This document shows, piece by piece, positions 24,666 through 33,378 of a stretch of DNA of 64,000 nt. The notes under the pieces were generated by a model, which made no database searches, was not told the origin of the DNA, and saw only the letters and a program-made list of their open reading frames with translations. Origin of the DNA: Bacteroidota bacterium (GTDB taxonomy: Bacteria > Bacteroidota > Bacteroidia > Cytophagales > Cytophagaceae); assembly GCA_023428135.1 (NCBI GenBank), contig JAEYZG010000010.1, positions 248,001-312,000 of the forward strand, in the 5' to 3' direction. The number at the start of each line of letters is the position of its first letter. The stretch's first letter is position 1. The position numbers and the translations under genes were made by a program.

Positions 24666-25097
24666 TCATCCTGACCCACTCTTTTCTTTTTCAATTAATT
24701 TCTGATAAAAATCCAGCAATTCTTTAAGATCTTCATTAGTAGAAACAGCCATCTCCAAAGACTTTTTATAAACATTAAGAGTAAGCTCCTGATAACTGAT
24801 GAGGGATCGAAGATTTTCAATTTCCATTTTCAGGTACTCCGGTTTTTCTTTAATGTCTGTAGCATCTTTTGCAGTTTTATACATTTCTCCTTCCTCAAAC
24901 AATAACCAGTAAAGGTTAAGGTCCGGCACCTCTTTGACGACACTGATAAACTTGTCGACACCGTATTTCTTTCCCTTTATAATGTTATATATCTGCGTGC
25001 CGGCCGTATCACTGGCTTTCCCTAACTCATTAATCTTCATCCTTTTCGTATCAAGAAACAGCTTCAGGCGTTTCCCTACGAGAGATAAATCAATCAT
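24666..25097 (-). CDS. XRE-type helix-turn-helix regulator, phage-repressor-like
   Basis: A 143 aa protein. The N-terminal DNA-binding domain (about 1-70) has MKINELGKASDTAGTQIYNI and ends in LNLYWLLFEEGEMY, the pattern seen after the HTH of many Bacteroidota phage-type repressors (N-x-x-WLL-x-G-x-GEM). The rest (about 85-140) is a coiled coil (LKMEIENLRSLISYQELTL) likely used for dimerization. There is no peptidase-like C-terminal domain, so it is not a LexA/CI-type self-cleaving repressor. It lies in a cluster with a second XRE gene and two paralogous small proteins. Confidence 0.82.
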   Translation of the reverse strand: MIDLSLVGKRLKLFLDTKRMKINELGKASDTAGTQIYNIIKGKKYGVDKFISVVKEVPDLNLYWLLFEEGEMYKTAKDATDIKEKPEYLKMEIENLRSLISYQELTLNVYKKSLEMAVSTNEDLKELLDFYQKLIEKEKSGSG

Positions 25098-25286
25098 TTT
25101 TTACTGGCGGTTAAATTATGATTAAATTATTTATTTACAATATGTTAAATCTATAAAAATAAAAGATATGAATAAAGTTATACGCTAAAACTATTTTCAC
25201 CCTAAGAGAATAATAAGGACCTACGAAAAATATAAATCCATATTGATTGTCAAACAGTTATGAACTGAAAATTTAAACTATTATAT

Positions 25287-25595
25287 CTAAACCTTCTTTT
25301 TCAATGCTTCAATCAAGTCTTTTTGGAGGTTCATGATTTCTCTATCTTTTTCTTCAATAAGCCTTTTGCAAATATTAGGGGCAGCCAACGGATCGGAGCC
25401 ATACAAAAGAACTTCTACTACATCCATTTCATAAAAAGCTGCAAGCTTTTCTAGCTTAGAAAGTGTTATATCAGTTAATCCCCTTTCTAGCTTTGAATAG
25501 GTAGAAAGTGAGATCTCCATTTCAAAAGCCAGAGCATCCTGGCTGATTCCCTTTGAAATTCTGAGTGATTTTAAAATGTTACCAAGATCTTTCAT
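25287..25595 (-). CDS. XRE-type helix-turn-helix regulator, short
   Basis: A 102 aa protein starting MKDLGNILKSLRISKGISQD. The HTH (about 5-60, SQDALAFEMEISLSTYSKLE) is a classic Cro/CI fold; a C-terminal helix (KDREIMNLQKDLIEALKK) may pair chains. A longer in-frame start at 25700 would run through the inverted repeat at 25654-25694 and adds hydrophobic residues unlike the family, so 25595 is chosen. It is divergent from small protein B across that repeat, a typical autorepressor layout. Confidence 0.85.
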   Translation of the reverse strand: MKDLGNILKSLRISKGISQDALAFEMEISLSTYSKLERGLTDITLSKLEKLAAFYEMDVVEVLLYGSDPLAAPNICKRLIEEKDREIMNLQKDLIEALKKKV

Positions 25596-25653
25596 GATAC
25601 TGGGTAAAGCTAAATGTAAAAATAACCACATGTAAAGTATTTTTTCACAAATA

Positions 25654-25694
25654 TTAAGTATAATATTACTTAAAATGTGTAATATTATACTTAA
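25654..25694. promoter_or_regulatory. Candidate operator: perfect 16 bp inverted repeat
   Basis: TTAAGTATAATATTAC at 25654-25669 and its exact reverse complement at 25679-25694, with a 9-base spacer. It lies between the divergent XRE gene (start 25595) and small protein B (start 25713). The position suits an operator for the XRE protein controlling both genes; there is no T-run that would suggest a terminator. Confidence 0.65.
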
Positions 25695-25712
25695 ATTCAA
25701 ACTCTAAATGCT

Positions 25713-25907
25713 ATGGAGACAAACAAAGAAACAAACTACATCTACGTACGGAGACTACACACAAAAATATTATACCTTGAGGCGTGTACATTTAGTCTTG
25801 AAAACGCAATTTTATTATATGAAATGAATCAAATAGATTTTGATGAGCTCCAACAGATAACAAAGAGTCAATTTGAAAAAATAAAAAAGGAAATGGCTGA
25901 TTTTTAA
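25713..25907 (+). CDS. Small protein B, paralog of the gene at 24065 (unknown function)
   Basis: A 64 aa protein starting METNKETNYIYV. It shares the RRLHTKILY ... FSLENAILL core with small protein A and then diverges (DFDELQQITKSQFEKI). Predicted mainly helical, no signal or membrane segment. It starts 18 bases after the candidate operator and is divergent from the short XRE regulator. Function unknown; an XRE-controlled partner or modulator is one possibility. Confidence 0.75.
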   Translation: METNKETNYIYVRRLHTKILYLEACTFSLENAILLYEMNQIDFDELQQITKSQFEKIKKEMADF

Positions 25908-26036
25908 AAGATCTCATTTCCAAAAATACCCATTACTTATGGTCAATGAAGTACGATGTAATTGGCACAACTATTCGCGATTTTCCTTGAAATTTCTTAT
26001 TTTTATCTAGGTGCTTTTAATTAACCGAAATCAAAA

Positions 26037-26879
26037 ATGGGAGCGTTTTCAACCAACACAGCACTACTATTAAGTGTTGTAATAATGTTTCTCACGGTAT
26101 ATTTTTCTTACCGTGGATTTAAAGACAAGGTTTTTTTTGAGAAATACCTTTTTAGAGTTGACAACATTCTAATTTACAAGGACTACAAAAGGTTGTTTTC
26201 ATCTGGTTTTCTTCATGCAAACTGGTTTCACCTAATTCTTAACACTTATGCTTTCTTTTCTTTTTCGGAAGCACTGGAGAGCCAAATGGGATCAGGACAA
26301 TTCTTGATGATCTACTTTTTGAGCCTTCTCGGTGGAAATTTGTTTGCCCTCTATATTCATAGAAACCATGGCGATTATAGTGCCATTGGCGCATCAGGAG
26401 CAATATGCGGACTAATCTTTGCTTCCATTGCGCTATTTCCTGGTTTTTCAATAGGCTTAATATTTATTCCGGTACAAATTCCGGGTTGGTTGGTTGCTTT
26501 GATTTTTGTTGCTATATCCATTTATGGGATAAAATCCAATGCAGGAAATATCGGTCATGATGCTCACCTGGGAGGTGCTCTGACAGGCATGATGGTAGCA
26601 ATAGCAATGAATCCTGAGATCATTTTCTACAATTACATACCTATTCTGTGCCTTCTTGCACCAACGATCACATTCTTATATTTTATCCTGGCAATGCCGG
26701 AGATCCTTTTAATTAATTCTTCTTTTACTCCTGTGCAGAGCTATATGTCTAAGGATGAAGAATACAATCTCAGGAAATTTAACAAACAGAAAGATATTGA
26801 CAGGATACTTGATAAAATCAACGAAAAGGGGCTAGACAGCCTTACCAGTAAAGAAAAAGAATTGCTCGATGAATTCTGA
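26037..26879 (+). CDS. Rhomboid-family intramembrane serine protease
   Basis: A 280 aa inner-membrane protease with about six membrane segments. Ser120 in IGASGAICG and His177 in GHDAHLGGA form the catalytic dyad. The oxyanion-side motif HLILN is at 65-69 (His65, Asn69). The cytoplasmic tail (about 235-280) is charged and ends in INEKGLDSLTSKEKELLDEF, a short motif often found at the C-terminus of Bacteroidota rhomboids. Substrates are unknown. It has its own flanking spaces and no obvious operon partner. Confidence 0.93.
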   Translation: MGAFSTNTALLLSVVIMFLTVYFSYRGFKDKVFFEKYLFRVDNILIYKDYKRLFSSGFLHANWFHLILNTYAFFSFSEALESQMGSGQFLMIYFLSLLGGNLFALYIHRNHGDYSAIGASGAICGLIFASIALFPGFSIGLIFIPVQIPGWLVALIFVAISIYGIKSNAGNIGHDAHLGGALTGMMVAIAMNPEIIFYNYIPILCLLAPTITFLYFILAMPEILLINSSFTPVQSYMSKDEEYNLRKFNKQKDIDRILDKINEKGLDSLTSKEKELLDEF

Positions 26880-26996
26880 TTCATGATTTCTAACTTTTAT
26901 CTTCTTTTCTTGATTTTTTAATTCAAAACTGCTCCCAAACATCCATATTGGTTCTTTTATCAAAAACAGGTATTTTTAAGAATTAAACTATAATCT

Positions 26997-27800
26997 ATGA
27001 AAAAAAATATTTCATATTTATCCATTTCCGCAATGGCATTTGTATTATGCTTTGCTTCTTGTAAGAAGGATAAAGATTCTGATGTTACGCCTGCAAACCC
27101 TTGCAAAATAGCAGAGGTTAAAGGAGCAAATGATCAGTTATTGTCAACAAGTGAATATTCGTCCGATGGAAAAATCACTAAGGTAACTGACAATGCATCT
27201 GGCGATTACACAAACTACGATTATGACAGCTCTTATGTGAGAACTTATACCTTTGAGCCTAACGGCAAATTAAAAGGTACTTCTAAAATCGAAGTAAATA
27301 AGGACGGATATGCTGCGAAAAGTTTTAACAAAACAATAGGTAGCGATTCTATTACTTATGACTCTGTTTACTACCAGTATAACGGCGAGGGCTATCTGAC
27401 CAGAAAAATCATTTATACATATATCTATAATACTTTAGGGGAGTTTCTTTCCAAAGATGCTTACTATACAACTTATGAAGTTTCCGGAGGAAATGTACAA
27501 CAAAGCACTTACTCCAAAATGGGAGAAGTCGGGACACTATATATTACGAAGTATGAATATGATACAAGTGTAGAAAATAAATCGGGCATAGACATTTCAG
27601 GAGCAAGTTCGAATTCTATCCCAACAGGCAAAAGCACGAGAAACCCCGTTACCAAAGTTACTTATCCATTTGGCTTTACGACTGATGAAATAAGCTACAG
27701 CTATGATGATAAAGGAAACGTTACAGAAGTCAGGACTAAACATAATACAGTTTTAGGATCCACTGAAACCACTTCTAAAGTTTCTTATATCTGTCAATAA
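26997..27800 (+). CDS. Lipoprotein of unknown function with YD-like repeats
   Basis: A 267 aa lipoprotein: signal ending VLCFASC (Cys22), then KKDKDSD, an acidic stretch after the Cys. The body is beta-rich with repeated Tyr-Asp segments (YTNYDYDSS, YYQYNGEGYL, ISYSYDDKGN), like the short repeat proteins of Bacteroidota that resemble RHS/YD strands. It is convergent with the large surface protein and shares a bidirectional terminator with it. Function unknown. Confidence 0.8.
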   Translation: MKKNISYLSISAMAFVLCFASCKKDKDSDVTPANPCKIAEVKGANDQLLSTSEYSSDGKITKVTDNASGDYTNYDYDSSYVRTYTFEPNGKLKGTSKIEVNKDGYAAKSFNKTIGSDSITYDSVYYQYNGEGYLTRKIIYTYIYNTLGEFLSKDAYYTTYEVSGGNVQQSTYSKMGEVGTLYITKYEYDTSVENKSGIDISGASSNSIPTGKSTRNPVTKVTYPFGFTTDEISYSYDDKGNVTEVRTKHNTVLGSTETTSKVSYICQ

Positions 27801-27823
27801 AAACTAATAACGCTTTATAAAAA

Positions 27824-27852
27824 AAGAGGCTGTCTTAAAAGGACAGCCTCTT
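27824..27852. terminator. Bidirectional terminator
   Basis: Perfect 11 bp stem AAGAGGCTGTC / GACAGCCTCTT with a 7-base loop, flanked by A-run on the left and T-run on the right. It separates convergent stops at 27800 and 27877. Confidence 0.88.
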
Positions 27853-27876
27853 CTTTTTTTATAACTAAAGGATTAC

Positions 27877-30800
27877 TTATCTTTTTATAAACCTCTTAGT
27901 TATCAATCCTTGTGCAGTACTTAATTTTAACAAATACTGCCCCCCACTCAAATTTTCAATGTTGATTTCCATTGTCTCCTGAGTTGAATACCCGGAATAA
28001 ACCTTTTGCCCAAGAACATCAAAGACTTCAAGCTTTCTGGTATCTGAAGCAACATTTTCAAAATGAACAGTTATCATATTGTCAGCAGGGACGGGAAAAA
28101 CTTGTACCTTTGAAGAAGAAAGGTTTGAATATATTCCTGTAACAACAACTTCAGCAAGAACTGACATCTCTCCTTCACAGCCTTCAACTATTGTTTTAAC
28201 TCCATAAAAACCTGTCTTTGCAGCTAATAAAGTATTGCTCTCTTCACCTTCAATAGGTAGATTATTAAAGTACCATTGGTTTCCGTTCTCATCACTGGAA
28301 GTCAACAGTACTGTTCCATCTTCATTTGCTGTCTGGAAGATTTGTGGCTGACCTGGCATTACACAAAAAGAACGTATTATCGGAGTTGCAGGAGCAAATT
28401 CGTCATTACCTTCTTGTTTGGCTTTAATTTTTGCCAATCCTGGCGCAACGATCTGAACCTTGTCACCCTCCACAATAACATTAGATGATAAAGCTTCAAA
28501 TGTAACCGGCAATTGTGCATTTGAGTTAGCTACTATCGTAAAATCATTACTGTTACTAGATTTATCTGGTATAGGATCAAATGTGATGTATTGAATTTCC
28601 CTGTCTACATATACTTTAAAATCTTGAAGACTAAATGCCCCATCTGTATCCGCGGCTTTAATAGTAACATCAGCTTTTCCGGAGCCAAGGCAGATTAAAG
28701 TAATAATCTTACCGTCAATTGACACATCAACAACGCTTCTATCTGATGATTCAACTTCAATCGAAAGGTCACTAATGGCATCAACATCATCTGTCAAAAC
28801 AGTATCAAGATCTATTCTGTAAACCGTTCCGAATTTTCCTGAAAGCTCTGCGATAGAAGTAAATTCAGGCTTCAGATTTGTTCTTTGAATCACAAAAAGT
28901 CCGAAAGGATTTACCAGACCATCTTCTGTCGTAATCGTTGCCTTTACACCATTTGCATCATACTGAAGTAAACTCTTATTGCCCTGGCTCAAAACATAGA
29001 ACAACTCTTTCTTTTCCTGAAAATCTAATCCGGCAGGCCAGTTAAGATCTCCTGTAGCTGAAACAAGTTCTTTACTTCCATCCAAAAGGTTTAGTATATA
29101 AACCTCGTCTGTTCCTGAGGCAAGGCTACCTCCATCCGCAACATATATGTTCTCCTGATCCTTCAAAGCAATATCTAAAGGAAGCAAGACATCATTACCA
29201 CTGCTAATATTCACAACAAAATTGTTAGGCGAAATTTTAAGTATTGAACTTGGCGCACCAAAAAACACACCAGCATTTCCTACAACCAGGTCTCCATTTC
29301 TTAATAGCAATATTCCACTTGCAAATTGCAGATCACCTCCCTGGTATACAGACTCTACAAATCCTGTCGCTGTATCAATTCTGACGATCCCATTGGTGCC
29401 GTCAGCCATAATCAGGTTACCATCTTTATCCATAACCATTGCTGGTGCCAAAGGATCAGAAGGAAGCATACTGAAACGAGTCACCTCCACCAACAATGTC
29501 TGCAACCCAGTTTCTATATTTATTTTAACAAGACCTGATTCTGCATCCAGCACAAACAAACTCGTTCCATTTTTATAGTAAATGTTTCTGGCATCCTTAA
29601 TGTATTCTCCTGAAGCTACTATGCTGTCCTGAGAAGTAACGGGATCCACAATTCTTATTTTATCTCCGTCAGCTATCAGTACATCTCCTTCATCGAGGGA
29701 AGGTTTTATTCGAATATAAAAAGGTGTTACTTGTGACTCATTACCAGCAACGTCAATAGCTTTAAAGGAAAATACATCCGTTCCAAATTTACCGCTACCT
29801 GGCTTATAGCTAAAAGAGCCATCTTCCTCGATTTCCACATTACCCTTTGAGCCATTAGCAATTAAATGAAAAGTTATATTTTCACTTTCTGCATCAGAAG
29901 CTGAAAGATTACCTGATACCTCAACATTCTCTTTAGTAGTAATATGCTCAGATTGAGCAATCGGAGCAGAATTAATAAGATTTATCAAAACTCCACCAAG
30001 ATTGCTAAAACCAGAGCCATCATGTACCCTGAAAGTAAAAAGGTCTATTGCAGAGCCTGCGGAAGCAGAAGTATAAATAAAGCTGCCATCTTCCTTTAGG
30101 CTAACAGATCCAAGTAAAGGCTGATCAACTAACTCAAATGTCAGATTATCTTGCTCCGCATCAGTAGCTATTAACTGGCCTGAATAACTTCCTTGGTAAG
30201 AAATAAATATTGTATCCGTTTTTGCCACAGGCAGGTCATTAACCGGCACTATTTCAATTTTAAAAGTAAACAGTGAAGAACCATTATCTGATGCGAGCAC
30301 AATTTTACCATCCTTTACACTGAAGGTAAACTCATCTTCAAAAACAGCATCTCCTCCATTATGAACAAAACTTAAATTTCCATCTTCAAGGTCTTTTAAG
30401 GTAAAGGAGTCTGATTTCTTAAGAGTATCATTTTTTAGCACCAGATATCCTGTACCATTTTTAACAGGATTATCAGTTGCGATAGTTGGATCAAAGGAAA
30501 AAGTTATCGATTCGGACGCAGATTCATCATAGATATTCAGAAGCTCTGCATTTATAATTTCCTTTCCTCCTTCATTAACCGTGAGCCCTAAGTTTGTTTC
30601 GACTAACGGAGGAAGATTATACCAATAGAAACCCTGACTTCCTGCAAAATAAGTCGATGTTGGATCTGCAGGTATCGCTTTTGTCTCATAAAACTCCAGG
30701 TACGGCATAAAATCAGCATTCGGAGAGAATGAAGCTTCTACAAGAAGATTGGCTTCAAGCTTATCACTTTCAGAAGAGAATTTAACGAGACCGCCTATTT

Positions 30801-31656
30801 GAGCAGGCAAACCTAGAACAACGGGATTTGCCAAAGGAAAAACAGAACCATCCCCTTTCAAAGTTTTCAATGTTGCTCTTGTATATACCATAGGAGAAGT
30901 TCCATCAATAGCATCAATTAGTATTGACTTCCCTTTCCAGACCAGAACTCCATTATCTAAACTGCTTTCATCCGGCGAAAACTTCATTACCTCATCATCG
31001 GATACAGCAAAACCATCATAGGAAAGGCTAAGAGATAAACGTCCTTGAGAATCTACAACAGGCCCCCAATAAGCGTCTGTCTTTCCGGAAATTTTAACAT
31101 TTTCAATACTAACAGAAACACCTCCGGCATAGCCCACATCACCGGTGGATTGTACGATTGCATCACCAGGCCATTGGTTCAGGGAGTTATAGAGCAAGTT
31201 TCCAGGCCCTGCCAGATTTATAATGAAGGTTTCATTGTCCGGATCATTGGAAGCGATAAATATTCGAGCTGTATTTACATCGCTTGATGATGGAAAATAA
31301 GATATTGAAAATACTGAAGAATCTCCTGGTTTTACTATAGAAGCAGATGGCTCATTTTCCAGAAAGAAATCAACCACCTTATTCAGTCTTACCAAAGGTT
31401 CACCTGTTAACTGAAGATCCGCATCTCCTGCATTTTTAATTACGAAACTCAGCGAAGGGGTTGTTTCAGCCGCAGGAGGAAAAGCTACCGTGCTGTTGTG
31501 CGGGTGCATAACAGATCCTTGCCAGATTTCAATCTTCTGAGCTTGAGAATTGCCCGAAAAGAATAAAAACGAAGTGGCTAAAAATATTCCGGAAGTAATT
31601 TTAGAGAATAATGAATTTCTTGGGTAGTTATCGTGCATACCTGTATGATTTATCAT
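27877..31656 (-). CDS. Large T9SS-secreted surface protein (Hydin-like, cadherin-like and beta-propeller domains)
   Basis: A 1259 aa exported protein; the signal ends near residue 40 (SGNSQAQ), and Met7 is an alternative start. About 50-150 resembles an ASPM/SPD-2/Hydin-type Ig domain (LSFVIKNAGDADLQLTGEPL). About 480-660 contains two cadherin-like tandem repeats (AEQDNLTFEL, AESENITFHL, each followed by a G-x-F/S-Y-T/K strand). About 670-930 looks like an NHL-type propeller. Further Ig-like segments follow, and the end (about 1180-1259, VQVFPVPADNMITVHF) is a T9SS sorting domain. An adhesin or surface-binding role is likely, but no catalytic site is seen. Confidence 0.88.
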   Translation of the reverse strand: MINHTGMHDNYPRNSLFSKITSGIFLATSFLFFSGNSQAQKIEIWQGSVMHPHNSTVAFPPAAETTPSLSFVIKNAGDADLQLTGEPLVRLNKVVDFFLENEPSASIVKPGDSSVFSISYFPSSSDVNTARIFIASNDPDNETFIINLAGPGNLLYNSLNQWPGDAIVQSTGDVGYAGGVSVSIENVKISGKTDAYWGPVVDSQGRLSLSLSYDGFAVSDDEVMKFSPDESSLDNGVLVWKGKSILIDAIDGTSPMVYTRATLKTLKGDGSVFPLANPVVLGLPAQIGGLVKFSSESDKLEANLLVEASFSPNADFMPYLEFYETKAIPADPTSTYFAGSQGFYWYNLPPLVETNLGLTVNEGGKEIINAELLNIYDESASESITFSFDPTIATDNPVKNGTGYLVLKNDTLKKSDSFTLKDLEDGNLSFVHNGGDAVFEDEFTFSVKDGKIVLASDNGSSLFTFKIEIVPVNDLPVAKTDTIFISYQGSYSGQLIATDAEQDNLTFELVDQPLLGSVSLKEDGSFIYTSASAGSAIDLFTFRVHDGSGFSNLGGVLINLINSAPIAQSEHITTKENVEVSGNLSASDAESENITFHLIANGSKGNVEIEEDGSFSYKPGSGKFGTDVFSFKAIDVAGNESQVTPFYIRIKPSLDEGDVLIADGDKIRIVDPVTSQDSIVASGEYIKDARNIYYKNGTSLFVLDAESGLVKINIETGLQTLLVEVTRFSMLPSDPLAPAMVMDKDGNLIMADGTNGIVRIDTATGFVESVYQGGDLQFASGILLLRNGDLVVGNAGVFFGAPSSILKISPNNFVVNISSGNDVLLPLDIALKDQENIYVADGGSLASGTDEVYILNLLDGSKELVSATGDLNWPAGLDFQEKKELFYVLSQGNKSLLQYDANGVKATITTEDGLVNPFGLFVIQRTNLKPEFTSIAELSGKFGTVYRIDLDTVLTDDVDAISDLSIEVESSDRSVVDVSIDGKIITLICLGSGKADVTIKAADTDGAFSLQDFKVYVDREIQYITFDPIPDKSSNSNDFTIVANSNAQLPVTFEALSSNVIVEGDKVQIVAPGLAKIKAKQEGNDEFAPATPIIRSFCVMPGQPQIFQTANEDGTVLLTSSDENGNQWYFNNLPIEGEESNTLLAAKTGFYGVKTIVEGCEGEMSVLAEVVVTGIYSNLSSSKVQVFPVPADNMITVHFENVASDTRKLEVFDVLGQKVYSGYSTQETMEINIENLSGGQYLLKLSTAQGLITKRFIKR

Positions 31657-31873
31657 TACAAGACTTGGTGTTCAATTGATTTCAACAGAATCTCGAAAAT
31701 GCAGTGTCCTGAAGTGTATATTAAAATTTGTACTTTTCTTACTTTTTACGAGACAAAACGAAGCATGGTTTTGATAAACAGGTCATAACCTCATTCTTAA
31801 CATGCTGACCAATTAGATAATAAAATCCACTGCAAAACCAATTTTATAAAATGAAATAAAACCTTACCTGGTT

Positions 31874-33313
31874 CTAATTTAAGCGATTTTTCAAAATAAC
31901 CTTAATTATGGTTCCAAACTTTCTGGAACTATCAGCTATAATCTCTCCCTGCAGTTTCTCTACGATAAGTTTAAGTATATACAACCCAAGCCCCGTTCCT
32001 GAAGCGTCCGGATGAAATCTCTTAAAAGGTTTAAACAGATCATCACCATAACTATCAAGATCCATACCTGAGCCGTTATCACGTACTTCTATAACCACAT
32101 TGCTCCCTTGTCTGTATGTCCTGACAGATATCTCCAAAGGATGGTCTGGTTTTCTGAACTGTATCGCATTTGTAACCAGCTCATTTAGCAAATAATAAAT
32201 TTTTTCCTGAACCGAATATATTTCCGGCGCATCCTTAAAGTCCTCAGAAATCTTCACATTAGAGTCTCTGATCCTGGGTCTTAAATGATTTTTAACCTTT
32301 TCAAATTCTTCCTTGAAATACACCAGATCTCTGGCCTGATAGCTTTCCTGCTGAATGTCCGCAATATTATTCAGATCATAGATAATATTGTCTAAAGCAA
32401 GAACTGATTGTTCCAATTTTTTAAGATACTCTCTGATATCTGTCGGATTCCTTGTTATTTCAATCAGGTTTAGAAGACCAAGCACGCTGGCTACAGGACC
32501 ACGTATTTTATGTGAAAGCGTATAAGAGTATTCCAATAATTCCTGATTGTATCTGAAAAGCTCTTCGGTAACCTTTGAAAGATCTTTATCCCTTTCACTA
32601 AGTAACTTTTCAAGAATATAGTTTTTGCTTTCCAGATCGACCTTCTGAGCCTGCACAGTTTCGGTTTTCCCCTTTAGTGAATGTACCAGAAGAAGATTCT
32701 TCTTTTCAAATGACTCAATGTTCTTTTTAAAGAAACCAAAGCTACCAATCAGAAAGGAATAAAATAGAAAATATACAACATTGGTAAAATAGTACTTGTC
32801 GTCCTGAAAGTCCATCTGATAATAATCCACGCCAAACAGATAATGAATAGGATCAAACAAAATCAGAGTCAAAAAGCTAAAGGTCATACTGCTAATCAAA
32901 GCAACCCTTTCCTCTAACTGATAAACTGCAAGTGGAATAATACAAAACAATAACAAAGCCGTTCGGGGATGAAAAAAATAAGCATCGTGAATTGCAGTAC
33001 CAGATTTTTTATCAACTAAAGTCATGATAAGCATCCCTGAACAATTTGCTGCTGTAAGCAAAAATTTTGACATTTTGATATATCCATGCTTTGACAAGAA
33101 AAGAGTAAAAAGATTTGACAGCACCATTGCCATAAAAATTGTAACCACAAGTGCGCTTGACAGGTAGATAAAAAAATCAAGCATGATAAATATGCTCAAA
33201 AGTATGGCAACACACAAAGCAATACTATTAGCGGTGATAATATTTCTGTTTTCCCAGGTTTTAAATCCAGGAGATGTTCCATAAGTACTTAACCTTTGAA
33301 AAAACTTAAACAT
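31874..33313 (-). CDS. Membrane sensor histidine kinase
   Basis: A 479 aa kinase. About six membrane segments in the first ~195 residues form a compact sensor without a large external loop. A coiled linker (about 205-260) leads to the H-box SYTLSHKIRGPVAS (phospho-His at about 268), then the HATPase domain with N-box LLNELVTNAIQFR, G1 EVRDNGSGMD and G2 GTGLGLYILK. ATG 33313 is chosen over the in-frame GTG at 33325. No response regulator is adjacent. The subtilase gene upstream on the same strand ends 66 bases before the kinase ATG, so co-transcription is possible. Confidence 0.9.
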   Translation of the reverse strand: MFKFFQRLSTYGTSPGFKTWENRNIITANSIALCVAILLSIFIMLDFFIYLSSALVVTIFMAMVLSNLFTLFLSKHGYIKMSKFLLTAANCSGMLIMTLVDKKSGTAIHDAYFFHPRTALLLFCIIPLAVYQLEERVALISSMTFSFLTLILFDPIHYLFGVDYYQMDFQDDKYYFTNVVYFLFYSFLIGSFGFFKKNIESFEKKNLLLVHSLKGKTETVQAQKVDLESKNYILEKLLSERDKDLSKVTEELFRYNQELLEYSYTLSHKIRGPVASVLGLLNLIEITRNPTDIREYLKKLEQSVLALDNIIYDLNNIADIQQESYQARDLVYFKEEFEKVKNHLRPRIRDSNVKISEDFKDAPEIYSVQEKIYYLLNELVTNAIQFRKPDHPLEISVRTYRQGSNVVIEVRDNGSGMDLDSYGDDLFKPFKRFHPDASGTGLGLYILKLIVEKLQGEIIADSSRKFGTIIKVILKNRLN

Positions 33314-33378
33314 AGATATTATCACATTGCCTTTTACCCAAATAATTTATTTGCAATCTATAGTCCGCTCTCCGTCCA

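Noticed and set aside
24065..25907. Calling the XRE cluster a toxin-antitoxin system
   Set aside because: Layout fits, but neither small protein matches a toxin family I know and there is no sequence evidence for toxicity; left as unknown.
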